The position numbers and the translations under genes were made by a program. From Deltaproteobacteria bacterium (GTDB lineage Bacteria; Myxococcota_A; UBA9160; UBA4427), in contig JAJDAN010000089.1 in assembly GCA_029261855.1 (NCBI GenBank), positions 1-64,000 on the forward strand: 64,000 nucleotides of DNA, in the 5' to 3' direction. Numbering within the stretch: position 1 is the first letter of the stretch; each line of letters opens with the position of its first letter. Positions 24,756 to 32,918 of this stretch are shown piece after piece. The notes under the pieces are model-generated. The model was not told the origin of the DNA. It saw only the letters and a list, made by a program, of their open reading frames with translations, and did no database searches.

Positions 24756-25598
24756 GTGAGCCTACTCCGACCCTTCCCGCTACTCGCAACTCTCACGCTC
24801 CTTGTCTGCGGACCCGGCGCCTCCGCCGGCTCGCTGGTCGCCTTGGACTACAGCAGTCCCAGCAGCAGTGGCTCCAACGCCTATCGGATGGACACGGCCA
24901 CCGGCACGCGATCCCTGATCGGGCCGGTCGGCTTCGCCGGACTCAACTCAGCGGCCACGGGGCTGGACGGCTCCATCTACTCCGTCGGATACGTCCTCGG
25001 CACCTTCACCCGCCACCTGATCCAGATCGATCCGCAGACCGGAGCGGGCACTTCGGTCGCACCGATCACGCCTTCCAGCCCCTGCGGCGTCTGCTCGACG
25101 GAGATCGGCTCGCTCGCCATTCATCCGACCACGGGAACCGCCATCGGGTCGTGGGCCGGCGCCCGCTATGAAGTCGACCTGGTCACCGGAGCGCTCTCGG
25201 CGCTCGCTCCCCTGAGCGGTGCGAGCCGGATGCAGGGGATGACGTATTCGCCCGACGGCGTGCTCTGGGGTTGGGATCTCGACCTCGGCCTGGTGACGAT
25301 CAGCGCCTCGGGCGCCGCGACCGACGTCAACCCGCTGGTCGGTGCCGATGCGGACATCCAGAGCATCGAGTTCAAGAATGGCGCGCTCTACGGCGCCAAC
25401 GGCAACTTCTTCCAGATCGACACGGAAACCGGCGCCAGCACCGACATGGGCTGGCTGGGCTTCATCAGCATTCGCGGTCTGGCGTACGTGCCCGAACCCA
25501 GCAGCTTCGCGCTCTGGCTTTCGGGCGTGGTGCTGGCCGTCGGCGCCTCCCGCACGCGGGCCGGCCGCGGCGCGGGATCGCGGCGGTCTTCGAGGTAG
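24756..25598 (+). CDS. PEP-CTERM protein, propeller-like
   Basis: A 280-residue exported protein: signal peptide (about 1-24, LLATLTLLVCGPGASAG), then repeated beta-strand segments of WD/NHL-like type (YRMDTATGTRSLIGPVGFAG, LIQIDPQTGAGTSVAPI, YEVDLVTGALSALAPLSG, FQIDTETGASTDMGWLG), each carrying an [IL]D-x-TG-A motif. It ends in a PEP-CTERM signal (YVPEPSSFALWLSGVVLAVG plus an Arg-rich end). The start is a GTG. The second exosortase-type substrate in the window; both lie within 7 kb. Its job is unknown, but such propellers usually form surface or extracellular-matrix proteins. Confidence 0.85.
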   Translation: MSLLRPFPLLATLTLLVCGPGASAGSLVALDYSSPSSSGSNAYRMDTATGTRSLIGPVGFAGLNSAATGLDGSIYSVGYVLGTFTRHLIQIDPQTGAGTSVAPITPSSPCGVCSTEIGSLAIHPTTGTAIGSWAGARYEVDLVTGALSALAPLSGASRMQGMTYSPDGVLWGWDLDLGLVTISASGAATDVNPLVGADADIQSIEFKNGALYGANGNFFQIDTETGASTDMGWLGFISIRGLAYVPEPSSFALWLSGVVLAVGASRTRAGRGAGSRRSSR

Positions 25599-25634
25599 GC
25601 CCGCTCGTAAAGGACACGGGCAGTGCTGGGCGAG

Positions 25635-26771
25635 TCAGATCTCTGCGCGGTCGAACACCGCGAACGTCTCGACGTGCTCGGTGAACGGAAACAGGTCGTA
25701 CGCCTCGAGCGTGGTGAGTCGATAGCCGCCAGCGAGCAGACGTTCTGATTCGCTCAAGAATGCAGCAAGGCCGCAAGCGACATAGACGAGGCGTTTCGGC
25801 GCCGCCAACAGGAGAGCCTCGACCAGTGCATCACCGAGCCCGCCGCGTGGCGGGTCGACGATGACGACGTCGCGCGCGCCGAATGCATCGCTACGGAGCT
25901 CCGCCGCGCCGGGGAACAGCGACGCCCGGGCCCGTTCCTCCTCGGGCCGTTCGGCGAGACCGCGCTCGAGCCCGAGGATTCCCGCTTCGGAACGTTCGTT
26001 GAAGTGCAGCGATCCGGCTTTCGATAGAAGCCCGAGCCCGATCGCGCCAACGCCGGCGTGTAGCTCTGCAACGGCATCGCCGGAGGAGACGAAGTCGGCG
26101 ACCCGCGAGGCGATCCGCTCGGCCAGCGCTTGATGGCTCTGCCCGAACGCAGCAGGTGGGAACGCGACGCGCACGCCGCCGATCGATTCGGTCAGGGCAT
26201 CCGCGCCAGCGATCCGCCACCAATGCGGACCGAGGATGACGTTCGTGCTTTGCGCGTTGCCGTTGACGAAGAGCCCCTGGAGCTTCTGACCCAGTCTGTG
26301 CTCGAGGTCCCTGGCGAGCGGGAGCGCGGGTTCGAGCTCGTTCGAGTTCACGACCAGCACGACTTGCGTTCTCGCGTCCGCACGAGCCACGACGACCTGC
26401 ACATAGCGGAGCAGTCCGCGGTGGGACTGCTCGACGTACGGTGCGCTTCGGGTCGCGCGGATCGAGTCCTTCAACGCCGCGACCACTTCGTTGATGGCGG
26501 GGTGGTGCATCTGGCAGCGCGGGATGTCGACGACTTCGTGCGTACCCAGCTGGAACAGCCCGATCTTCGGCGAGTTGCTGCGGCCACGGACCGCGAGACG
26601 CGCGCGATGGCGATGTCCTTCGGCCGGCGCACTGTGGAATTGCGGAGGTACGAGCCCGGTTCGCTCGGCAAGCGCTCGCAGGGATGCCATCGCCGCGGGC
26701 GCTGGCCCCGTTTCCCCGAATCGCGGGCAGCCGGGGCACGGGGGGCGATGGGAGCAGTCTTCGAGAACCAT
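25635..26771 (-). CDS. RlmD/RumA-like RNA 5-methyluridine methyltransferase
   Basis: A 378-residue SAM-dependent tRNA/rRNA uracil-C5 methyltransferase. Cys6, Cys12, Cys15 and Cys86 give the C-x5-C-x2-C-x70-C spacing of the RumA 4Fe-4S cluster. The SAM loop is VAELHAGVGAIGLGLL, the catalytic block DPPRGGLG is followed by YVACGLAAFLSE with the nucleophilic Cys, and the C-terminal FPFTEHVETFAVF carries the general-base Glu. The N-terminal TRAM domain of RumA is absent. The start at 26771 (ATG, CGGAG upstream) directly precedes the cluster; a longer in-frame opening is Arg/Pro-rich. A decayed second copy of part of this gene lies at 27541-27642. Confidence 0.88.
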   Translation of the reverse strand: MVLEDCSHRPPCPGCPRFGETGPAPAAMASLRALAERTGLVPPQFHSAPAEGHRHRARLAVRGRSNSPKIGLFQLGTHEVVDIPRCQMHHPAINEVVAALKDSIRATRSAPYVEQSHRGLLRYVQVVVARADARTQVVLVVNSNELEPALPLARDLEHRLGQKLQGLFVNGNAQSTNVILGPHWWRIAGADALTESIGGVRVAFPPAAFGQSHQALAERIASRVADFVSSGDAVAELHAGVGAIGLGLLSKAGSLHFNERSEAGILGLERGLAERPEEERARASLFPGAAELRSDAFGARDVVIVDPPRGGLGDALVEALLLAAPKRLVYVACGLAAFLSESERLLAGGYRLTTLEAYDLFPFTEHVETFAVFDRAEI

Positions 26772-26974
26772 CACCGGGGAACTCCGACGTAGTGGGTCGC
26801 CTGTGTGGCGTTCCCTGGCTCGGAGTATGCCACCCGGGCTCTCGAACTCGAACGCCGGAGCCAGAGCCACGAGCCCGCCGCAGGCCGACGCGGATTCGGG
26901 AGCCGAGCGAAGCAGCCCGAAGCCCTCCCGGCGCCCCACGCCTGCAACCCCCCGGAGCCTCCGCGTGCCTGGCT

Positions 26975-27427
26975 CTACGAGCGCAGCTGGCGATAGGCAC
27001 GCTGGATCTCCTGGGACTTCTCGTGCGCGAGCGTCTGCAGCGCGACACCGAGGTGCGCGACCTTGTCCGGGTGGTACTCCTGCATGCGCGTTCGGTAGGC
27101 GGTCTGGACTTCGGCGGCCGACGCGGATCGCGGGATGCCGAGGACGGCATGGGGATCGAACGCCTTCGGCCGCGCTTTCTCCCCGGCTCGGGCGCCCTGT
27201 GTCCCGGTGTCGGCACCCGCTTCGCCGGATCCATCCGGGTTCGCGTGCCGAAGCTGCGAGACGTGCCGCTTGTAGAACCAGACCAGGAACGCGATGACAG
27301 CCAGGTCGTCGATGCGGCCCACTGGGCCGAGCAGATCCGGAACCAGGTCGAAGGGAAAGAGCAGATAGACCACGGCCGCGAGGATCAGCCAGTTGACCAG
27401 GGTCTTCGGTTTCATTTCTTCGAGCAT
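26975..27427 (-). CDS. DUF1232 - J-domain fusion protein
   Basis: About 150 residues. The N-terminal part is a DUF1232/YkvA-like membrane segment (LILAAVVYLLFPFDLVPDLL and RIDDLAVIAFLVWFY), and the C-terminal part is a J domain (FDPHAVLGIPRSASAAEVQTAYRTRM, then HPD in EYHPDKV, then the AHEKSQEIQRAYRQLR helix). The linker is Gly/Ala-rich. The J domain would recruit DnaK to the membrane. Start codons at 27430 (GTG), 27427 (ATG) and 27415 (ATG) are all possible; the ATG at 27427 is chosen without a decisive ribosome site. Bacterial proteins of this two-part type are known, but the client is not. Confidence 0.8.
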   Translation of the reverse strand: MLEEMKPKTLVNWLILAAVVYLLFPFDLVPDLLGPVGRIDDLAVIAFLVWFYKRHVSQLRHANPDGSGEAGADTGTQGARAGEKARPKAFDPHAVLGIPRSASAAEVQTAYRTRMQEYHPDKVAHLGVALQTLAHEKSQEIQRAYRQLRS

Positions 27428-27540
27428 CACGGGAGCCTAGCGGCCCGAACCCCTGGCTGGTGCCGAGCCGCCGCGTGGGCGACCCCCCTGAGCCTGGACT
27501 CAAGAACCTACGTGCCACCGGGTCGCCGGACCAGGACCTC

Positions 27541-27642
27541 GAGGAAGTAGCCGCCCGCGAGCAGACGCTCTGATTCGCTCAGGAATGCAGCAAGGCCACA
27601 AGCGGTATAGACGAGCCGTTTCGGCGCCTCCAACAGGAGAGC
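27541..27642 (-). pseudogene. Fragment of a duplicated RlmD-like methyltransferase
   Basis: About 100 bases nearly identical to 25721-25817 inside the RlmD-like gene, same orientation, some eight or nine differences. Its translation is LLEAPKRLVYTACGLAAF then LSESERLLAGGY, i.e. the catalytic-Cys block, and then diverges. No start, SAM motif or FeS site is present, so it is a decayed partial duplication that lies directly after the end of the hemerythrin-like gene. Confidence 0.75.
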
Positions 27643-28119
27643 TCAGGGAGTTGGAGTCGAGCGGCTGTTGGGATGACGTGGGCTCGGTCGAAGATCGGGG
27701 TCTCGGAGCAGCGCGCCTTTGATGATCGTCATCTCTTCGAGAGCCATGTCATCCAGGATGAGTTCTACGAGGCTGCGCAGCTCGTCGGCGATGACCGGCG
27801 CGGGTCTGTTCAGGTCTCGCAGGCCGGACAGGATGTAGCTCAGGACCTCGCGCTGCTCCCGGTGATCGTCGGCGAGCCGCCTCGAATGCTCGATCCCCGC
27901 AAGGCCGGCTGCGCGCAGCGCTGGCGCCAGGAAGCGATCTTCGAAGGCCAGGTGCTCGGCGAACCTCAAATGGAATGAGAGTCCCGATTCGCGAAGCGCG
28001 GAAATTTCGTCCTCGTGACCCTTCAGTACCCGGAACGCGCTCTGATCGAGCTCGTCCAACATGCCCCTGAGAAACGCGTGATCCGTGAGGATGTGCTTCC
28101 GGATTTCACGAGGCTTCAT
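27643..28119 (-). CDS. Hemerythrin-like HHE-domain protein
   Basis: A 158-residue four-helix protein of the hemerythrin/HHE cation-binding family. Candidate iron ligands are His14 (TDHAFLRG), His50, His56 and Glu60 (FHLRFAEHLAFED), and His86 (DDHREQ); a late LDDMALEEMTI replaces the usual HxxxxD, so the site may be altered. The ATG at 28119 is chosen because GGAGGGCGACTCA precedes it; an ATG at 28134 is in frame too. A run of 14 C (minus strand) stands just upstream. It is the last gene of the molybdoenzyme operon and could sense or scavenge O2 or NO for it. Confidence 0.8.
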   Translation of the reverse strand: MKPREIRKHILTDHAFLRGMLDELDQSAFRVLKGHEDEISALRESGLSFHLRFAEHLAFEDRFLAPALRAAGLAGIEHSRRLADDHREQREVLSYILSGLRDLNRPAPVIADELRSLVELILDDMALEEMTIIKGALLRDPDLRPSPRHPNSRSTPTP

Positions 28120-28139
28120 TGAGTCGCCCTCCATCTTCC

Positions 28140-28153
28140 GGGGGGGGGGGGGG
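28140..28153. repeat. Homopolymer of 14 G
   Basis: Fourteen consecutive G on the plus strand (C on the minus strand), 21 bases before the hemerythrin-like start codon and outside any called gene. Long G/C runs are prone to slippage and can vary expression by changing promoter or leader spacing. Confidence 0.95.
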
Positions 28154-28298
28154 ATGGGTCGCAAGTGCTGGTTCAACTTTTCGGCGTTTTCGTTCACCTC
28201 CTTGAGGGGCGGACTGGCGGGTTCCGGTTCATTCATTTGCCGCTGGGCCCGACGCCTCCAGTAGAGGCCCGCGACGGACCACGGGTTTCTTCTACGCA

Positions 28299-29210
28299 CT
28301 ACCCCGGGCTCCCCACCCCCTCGGCGGCAACGAGCGGTACGTACACGCCGGCCTTCACGATGCAGTATTTGACATAGAAGTCTCCCACGAGCGATGCGAG
28401 GCCGATCGCGCCTAGCAAGACCAGCTCGGGGAGGCCGAGGGCATCGCGCGAGAGGGCGAGGGCGATCGGAGCCACGATGCCAGCGAGTACGGTGCCCCCA
28501 TAGAAGGCCGGCGAGATCCGGCCCGCCACCAGTTGGGCGACCGACTCGCGCGCGGCGCCGCCCGACCGAGTGCTCGAGACGAGGTAGAGAAGAATCAAGA
28601 CCGCGGTCGAGACGACGACCCAGAGCTTGATGACCTCGACTGCGCGGACATCGAAGCCGCTGCCTCCGAAGGCGGCGACCGCCAGCAGCAGGGCGGCCCC
28701 TCCGCGCAGCCCGTATGCGATGTACAGCACAGGAAGCAGTCGGGTTCGCCAGAAGGGGATCGCTCGCGAGGCTGCATAGACGAAGCCCTCGTAGAGCAGA
28801 ATCGCGGTGGCCGCGAGGACGGAGAGTCCCAGCACGACCGGAGCCGCCGCGCTGTCTCGAACAGCGGGCAACATGCTGGCCACTGCGGCCAGCCCAAAGA
28901 TGCCGATCGACCAGATGCCGCGACTGATCCAAGACTGGTGCGGACGCCGGAGCATTCGCCAGAAGCGGTCCCAACGACCGAGGAATGCCATGTGAGCGAC
29001 GCCGGAGAGTCCGATCACGCAGCCGATCGCGAGCGCCTGGCCCATCGGGAAGTCATAGAGGGTTGACCAGAGCCAAGCGCCTGCACCGATGCCCGAGAAG
29101 AAGTGCGCGATGACGATCAGGAGCCCACGGCCGTCGATCCACTCTCGCTGTGGTCGGTAGACCTGTGAGAGGTCCTGTCTCTGCAAGTCGAGTCGGTCGG
29201 GAAAGGCCAT
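28299..29210 (-). CDS. NrfD-family membrane subunit
   Basis: A 303-residue integral membrane protein with about eight hydrophobic helices, of the NrfD/PsrC polysulfide-reductase family, the quinone-reacting anchor of complex iron-sulfur molybdoenzymes. An opening PQREWIDGRGLLIVIAHFFSGIGAGAWL is characteristic. The ATG at 29210 has AGGGGAGACG upstream, and the reading before it is a short tandem repeat. It follows the FeS subunit by 52 bases. With the catalytic and FeS subunits it should pass electrons between quinone and substrate across or at the membrane. Confidence 0.9.
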   Translation of the reverse strand: MAFPDRLDLQRQDLSQVYRPQREWIDGRGLLIVIAHFFSGIGAGAWLWSTLYDFPMGQALAIGCVIGLSGVAHMAFLGRWDRFWRMLRRPHQSWISRGIWSIGIFGLAAVASMLPAVRDSAAAPVVLGLSVLAATAILLYEGFVYAASRAIPFWRTRLLPVLYIAYGLRGGAALLLAVAAFGGSGFDVRAVEVIKLWVVVSTAVLILLYLVSSTRSGGAARESVAQLVAGRISPAFYGGTVLAGIVAPIALALSRDALGLPELVLLGAIGLASLVGDFYVKYCIVKAGVYVPLVAAEGVGSPG

Positions 29211-29235
29211 CGTCTCCCCTGTTCTCCAGTCGATG

Positions 29236-29267
29236 CGTTCACCCATTCACCCGCTCACCCGCTCACC
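29236..29267 (-). repeat. Four 8-base tandem repeats (GGTGARYG)
   Basis: Minus strand: GGTGAGCG twice, then GGTGAATG and GGTGAACG, in register between the FeS gene's stop (which lies in the first unit) and the NrfD start. Each unit offers a GGTGA ribosome-site-like core. Confidence 0.8.
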
Positions 29268-29874
29268 TATCGGGCGGCAAGTAGTAGACGGAGGGGTCCG
29301 TGCCGAGTTCGGGGTTGAGCTGGAACCCGCCCTCCTCACGGATCAGCCGGCTCACCTCGCTATTCGGGTCCTCGAGATCTCCGAAGATGCGGGCCTTGCA
29401 CATGCAGTTCGCCGAGCAGGCAGGCTCCTGTCCTTGCTCGAGCCGGTGCCGACAGAAGTCGCACTTCTCGACGACGCCGGCCTGATGGGCAGCGTACAGA
29501 GCCTGCTCGTACTCGTTCTCGCCCGTGTCGAAGTAGTCGCGCTGCTCGTCCTGGAAGTAGCGCGCGCCGTAAGGGCAGGACATGACGCAGGCGCGGCATC
29601 CGACACAGAAGTCGGACTCCACGAACACGATTCCGTCCTCGCTGCGCTTCTGACTCGCACCCGTCGGACACACTTCGACGCAGGGCGGCTCGGCGCAGTG
29701 CATGCACAGCACCGGAATCGAGAGCTTCTTGACGTTCGGGTAGACGCCCCACTCGCGCTTGACGACCCGCGCGTAGGTCGTTCCCGGACGCGTGCCGTGC
29801 TCGGCCTTGCATGCAATCTGACAGCCATAGCAGCCAATGCAGCGCTTCAGATCGATGACCATGCCCAGTCGCAT
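29263..29874 (-). CDS. Four-cluster ferredoxin subunit
   Basis: A 203-residue PsrB/DmsB/NrfC-like electron-transfer subunit. Sixteen cysteines fall in four ferredoxin-type groups: CIGCYGCQIAC (Cys12, 15, 18, 22), CMHCAEPPCVEVC, CVGCRACVMSC, and the last CDFCRH...CSANCMC, enough for four 4Fe-4S clusters. No Tat or Sec signal is present. The ATG lies one base after the TGA of the catalytic subunit, with GGAGGCCTGA overlapping it. It links the catalytic molybdopterin subunit to the NrfD anchor. Because neither catalytic nor FeS subunit has an export signal, the soluble part should face the cytoplasm. Confidence 0.93.
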   Translation of the reverse strand: MRLGMVIDLKRCIGCYGCQIACKAEHGTRPGTTYARVVKREWGVYPNVKKLSIPVLCMHCAEPPCVEVCPTGASQKRSEDGIVFVESDFCVGCRACVMSCPYGARYFQDEQRDYFDTGENEYEQALYAAHQAGVVEKCDFCRHRLEQGQEPACSANCMCKARIFGDLEDPNSEVSRLIREEGGFQLNPELGTDPSVYYLPPDR

Positions 29875-29875
29875 T

Positions 29876-32470
29876 TCAGGCCTCCGGGACCTTCTGCACG
29901 CGCACGCGCGCGTCGCAATCCATCGAGAGCGAGACGAGGTCCGTGTGCTCGAGATCCATCGGGAGCAGCTGGTTGAAGAAGACTCCCTTCCCACGCGCAA
30001 ACGGCATGCCTTGGGCCCAGTGCCCGCCGTTATTCGCCACGGCGAGAACCTCGGGGTGGACGCCCTGGGTGAGCCTTGCCCGCCCGCGAATCGTTCCACC
30101 GTCGACACCCTCCACTTCGATCGGATCGCCGTCGGCGATCCCCTTGGCGTGCGCGGTGGCGGTGTTGATGCAGACGAAGTAGCTGTACGGCTCACCGCGG
30201 GAAATTTCGTCGAGCCAAGGGTTCTCGTAGGTCATCGAGAAGGTGTGCCACGGCACCCGGTAGTAGATGGCTTGCAGGTCGTAGCCGTCGCGGGGCTTCC
30301 AGGCACGGCACGGCTTCCAGTCCGGAAGCGGTACGAAGCCTTCCGTATCGATGCCCTTCATGCCGCGCTCCTGGGCGATCTTCGCGACCTGCTCGCCAGA
30401 GCGCTTCACCCACTCGTTGTAGAGCGGCGCCCGCGCGTGGATGAACGGCTTCCAGTAGACCTCCTCGACCTTCTTCGGCCACGTGATGACGCCTTGCTCC
30501 TCGAACCAATCGAGGCCCCTCTCCTCGCCGAACCAGCCCTTGTAGGCATGGTCCGCGATCTCGCGCCAGGTGTACTGCTCGTCCGGCGCCAGAGCGTGGG
30601 GGGCCACCAGCCCGTAGAGATGATTGGTGAGCAGGTTCATCGGCTCGGTGATCCCGAGACGCCCGCCGAGCTCGAGGAGGACCTCCGAGAAGTGTCGACG
30701 CTCGAAGAGCGGCTCGACCATCGGCTGGCGGATCGTATGGCCCCAGTCGCCCATGCCGACCGGGTGATGATGCCGGGTGAAGTTCGGAATCGGATCGAGG
30801 CGCTCCAGGTAGCTGGTGTCGGGAAGAACGATGTCGGCCAACGCCTCGGCGGTCTCATCCGAGTGGAGGTTGAAGCAGATGACGAACGTGTCCTTGAAGG
30901 CCTCGAAGCAGACCTCTGGCCGCGCCGCGCTCATCAGCAGGTTCGATCCGTAGTTGATCAACACTTCCGGTCGATGGTCGAACGAGAAGTTCTCGTGATC
31001 GTTGAGGGCGGCTGGCGTGAAGCAGGTCGTGATCGGCCAACCGACGAGGTCGCGCAGGTTGGGCAGCTCGGCGCTAGTCGGCGGGGGGGGCCAGCCGGGC
31101 GACCGGCCATGCGGGTCGTTGTACAACAGGGCGCCTGCCTCCAGCAGCCCGTCGACGTCGGCGCCAGGCTCCCAGCGCGGGAAGCCCGTTTCCGGATGGC
31201 CGAAGCAGACGGGGTTCGTCCCGAGCAGCCCGCCCGGCACGTTGCTCGCGCCGATCACCTCGTTCAGCAGCTCGATGGCGAGCGAGGTCGACCAGGCGTT
31301 GTCGTGGCCGTGCGCGCCCTTGAAGTAGAGCGCCGACGCCGCGCGGTGCGGCAGCTCCTGGCCGTCGATCACGATCGTCTTGCCGATCGACGCGGCCTCG
31401 CCGAACTCGCGCGCGATCTTGCGAATGGTCTCGGCGGAAACCGTCGTGACTTCCGCGGCGGCCTCGGGCGTCCACTTCGCGACCTGCTCTCGCAACGCCC
31501 GGAACACCGTTCGGCACGGCCGGCCATCAACCTGATACACGCCGTCGAGGGCGACGGTGCCGAGGTCGGTGGCGTCGAACGGGCGTGCGTACGCTGCGTT
31601 CGCGTCCCACACGAGCGGGCGGCCGCTCTCACGATCGCGGGCATACCAGCCGTCCTCGGTCAGCAGATAGGGTCCGTCCGCGTGATCGCGCAGGTAGTCG
31701 GCGTCGTAGAGCTCGTACTCGTTGAGCAGTAGGTTGAGCATCGCGCAGGCGAGTGCACCGTCGCTGCCGGGCTTGATGGGCACCCACTCGTCGGCCTTCT
31801 CCGCAGCGGACCCGAGGAACGGGTCGATGGCCACGACCTTCATGCCGCGGATGCGTGCATCGGCGACGTCCTGGGCCATGGTAGTGAGTGCGTAGTACGT
31901 GCCGAGGCCTGCCTGGCAGCCGAATAGCAGCAGGTAGCTGCAGTGGGCGACGTCGGGGTTGGTGGTGACGGAGGCGTGTAGCGTGCGGGCGAGGATGTGC
32001 TCGGCGTTCCCGCAGTGATGGCCGTCCGACACGAAGCTGTTCGGGGTTCCGAACGCCGGGAGGAACGTGCCGAGAGCGTGCATCAGCGGCGCCAGAGAGA
32101 TCACCGTGCCGGCGAAGTAGAGACCGCGGGGGTCTTCCTCCCGCACCGCCTTCAGGCGGGTCGTAATCTCGTCGAGCGCCTCGTCCCAACCGATCTCCTG
32201 CCAGCCGGGGTCGCCGCCGATCGCCTTCTCGGGGTTCGTGCGGCGAAGCGGTCGGTTGACGCGATGGGGATCGTAGAGGAGCTGGATGCCGGCGAGCCCA
32301 CGGGCACAAAGGCGACCGCGGCCGATCGGGTTGTCGGGATTGCCCTCGACCTTGACGAGCGTTCCGTCGATCCGGTGGCCGCGAATGCCGCACTGGTTGT
32401 AACACATGCCACAGGCGCTCGGGATCCAGGTGTCTTCGTATACTTGCGAAGCTGCTTCGGTCGTCATCAC
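29876..32470 (-). CDS. Molybdopterin oxidoreductase catalytic subunit
   Basis: An 864-residue DMSO-reductase-family enzyme with bis-MGD Mo or W. An N-terminal 4Fe-4S site is Cys20, 23, 27 and 55 (CGMCYNQC and GRLCARG). Cys153 in SDGHHCGNAEH aligns with the metal-ligating Cys of polysulfide/thiosulfate reductases; that assignment is my alignment by eye. The C-terminal cofactor domain (about 740-864) includes CINTATAHAKGIADGDPIEV. No twin-arginine signal is present, unlike PsrA/PhsA. It is second in the operon MoaD-like/catalytic/FeS/NrfD/hemerythrin. Sulfur-compound, aldehyde or acetylene-type chemistry are all possible. Confidence 0.9.
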   Translation of the reverse strand: MMTTEAASQVYEDTWIPSACGMCYNQCGIRGHRIDGTLVKVEGNPDNPIGRGRLCARGLAGIQLLYDPHRVNRPLRRTNPEKAIGGDPGWQEIGWDEALDEITTRLKAVREEDPRGLYFAGTVISLAPLMHALGTFLPAFGTPNSFVSDGHHCGNAEHILARTLHASVTTNPDVAHCSYLLLFGCQAGLGTYYALTTMAQDVADARIRGMKVVAIDPFLGSAAEKADEWVPIKPGSDGALACAMLNLLLNEYELYDADYLRDHADGPYLLTEDGWYARDRESGRPLVWDANAAYARPFDATDLGTVALDGVYQVDGRPCRTVFRALREQVAKWTPEAAAEVTTVSAETIRKIAREFGEAASIGKTIVIDGQELPHRAASALYFKGAHGHDNAWSTSLAIELLNEVIGASNVPGGLLGTNPVCFGHPETGFPRWEPGADVDGLLEAGALLYNDPHGRSPGWPPPPTSAELPNLRDLVGWPITTCFTPAALNDHENFSFDHRPEVLINYGSNLLMSAARPEVCFEAFKDTFVICFNLHSDETAEALADIVLPDTSYLERLDPIPNFTRHHHPVGMGDWGHTIRQPMVEPLFERRHFSEVLLELGGRLGITEPMNLLTNHLYGLVAPHALAPDEQYTWREIADHAYKGWFGEERGLDWFEEQGVITWPKKVEEVYWKPFIHARAPLYNEWVKRSGEQVAKIAQERGMKGIDTEGFVPLPDWKPCRAWKPRDGYDLQAIYYRVPWHTFSMTYENPWLDEISRGEPYSYFVCINTATAHAKGIADGDPIEVEGVDGGTIRGRARLTQGVHPEVLAVANNGGHWAQGMPFARGKGVFFNQLLPMDLEHTDLVSLSMDCDARVRVQKVPEA

Positions 32471-32507
32471 GGCGGATCCCCTCTCGCGGCGAGCTAGTTG
32501 TGTAGGC

Positions 32508-32810
32508 CTAGCCTCCCATCATCGGTGTCAGAACCACGACGGTGACGCCCGCGTCCGATCCGTTCGCAGGCACCACGGGCTGATCGAGCGTGACCAGCAT
32601 CTCGCCGTCCACGAACAGACGGAGGTGGCGGGGAAGCCTCTCGTCGGTTGAGTCGAGCGCGCGACGGAACGGATCGCCGCAGCGCTCGGCCAGTGCGTGG
32701 AGGAGGTCGCCCGCATTCCCACCGTTTCGCAAGGTGAGCCCGAACGAGCTGCGCGCCGGATCCATCTCGCAGCTCCGGACACCGCCGTGCAGCTTGACTC
32801 GGACTCTCAT
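32508..32810 (-). CDS. MoaD/ThiS-like sulfur carrier
   Basis: A 100-residue ubiquitin-like protein ending in Met-Met-Gly-Gly, the C-terminal Gly-Gly that is thiocarboxylated in MoaD and ThiS. The predicted strands MRVRVKLHGG, RHLRLFVDGEML and GVTVVVLTP fit the beta-grasp fold, and NAGDLLHALAERCGD is its helix. The ATG follows GAGGAAGGGGCCCGC. It is first in the molybdoenzyme operon, 37 bases before the catalytic subunit, suggesting a dedicated molybdopterin (or tungstopterin) sulfur supply. Confidence 0.83.
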   Translation of the reverse strand: MRVRVKLHGGVRSCEMDPARSSFGLTLRNGGNAGDLLHALAERCGDPFRRALDSTDERLPRHLRLFVDGEMLVTLDQPVVPANGSDAGVTVVVLTPMMGG

Positions 32811-32918
32811 GCGGGCCCCTTCCTCGGCGCAGAGCTATCGGTAATTCGAGGAGCAAGAAGCGTGCCTTGCTGCGGCCGCCCGAGGCCACGCTCACGCGGG
32901 CGTCAACCCGCGGGCTGA

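Noticed and set aside
24507-24796. Small minus-strand frames ending in MMWGRIVGQKF just before the TIKI-like gene
   Set aside because: The only good-looking part is under 20 residues and no ribosome site or homologous pattern supports a gene; could be a leader peptide but evidence is too thin.
29837-31732. 631-codon open frame on the plus strand
   Set aside because: Exactly antisense to the molybdopterin catalytic subunit, whose cofactor motifs are clear.
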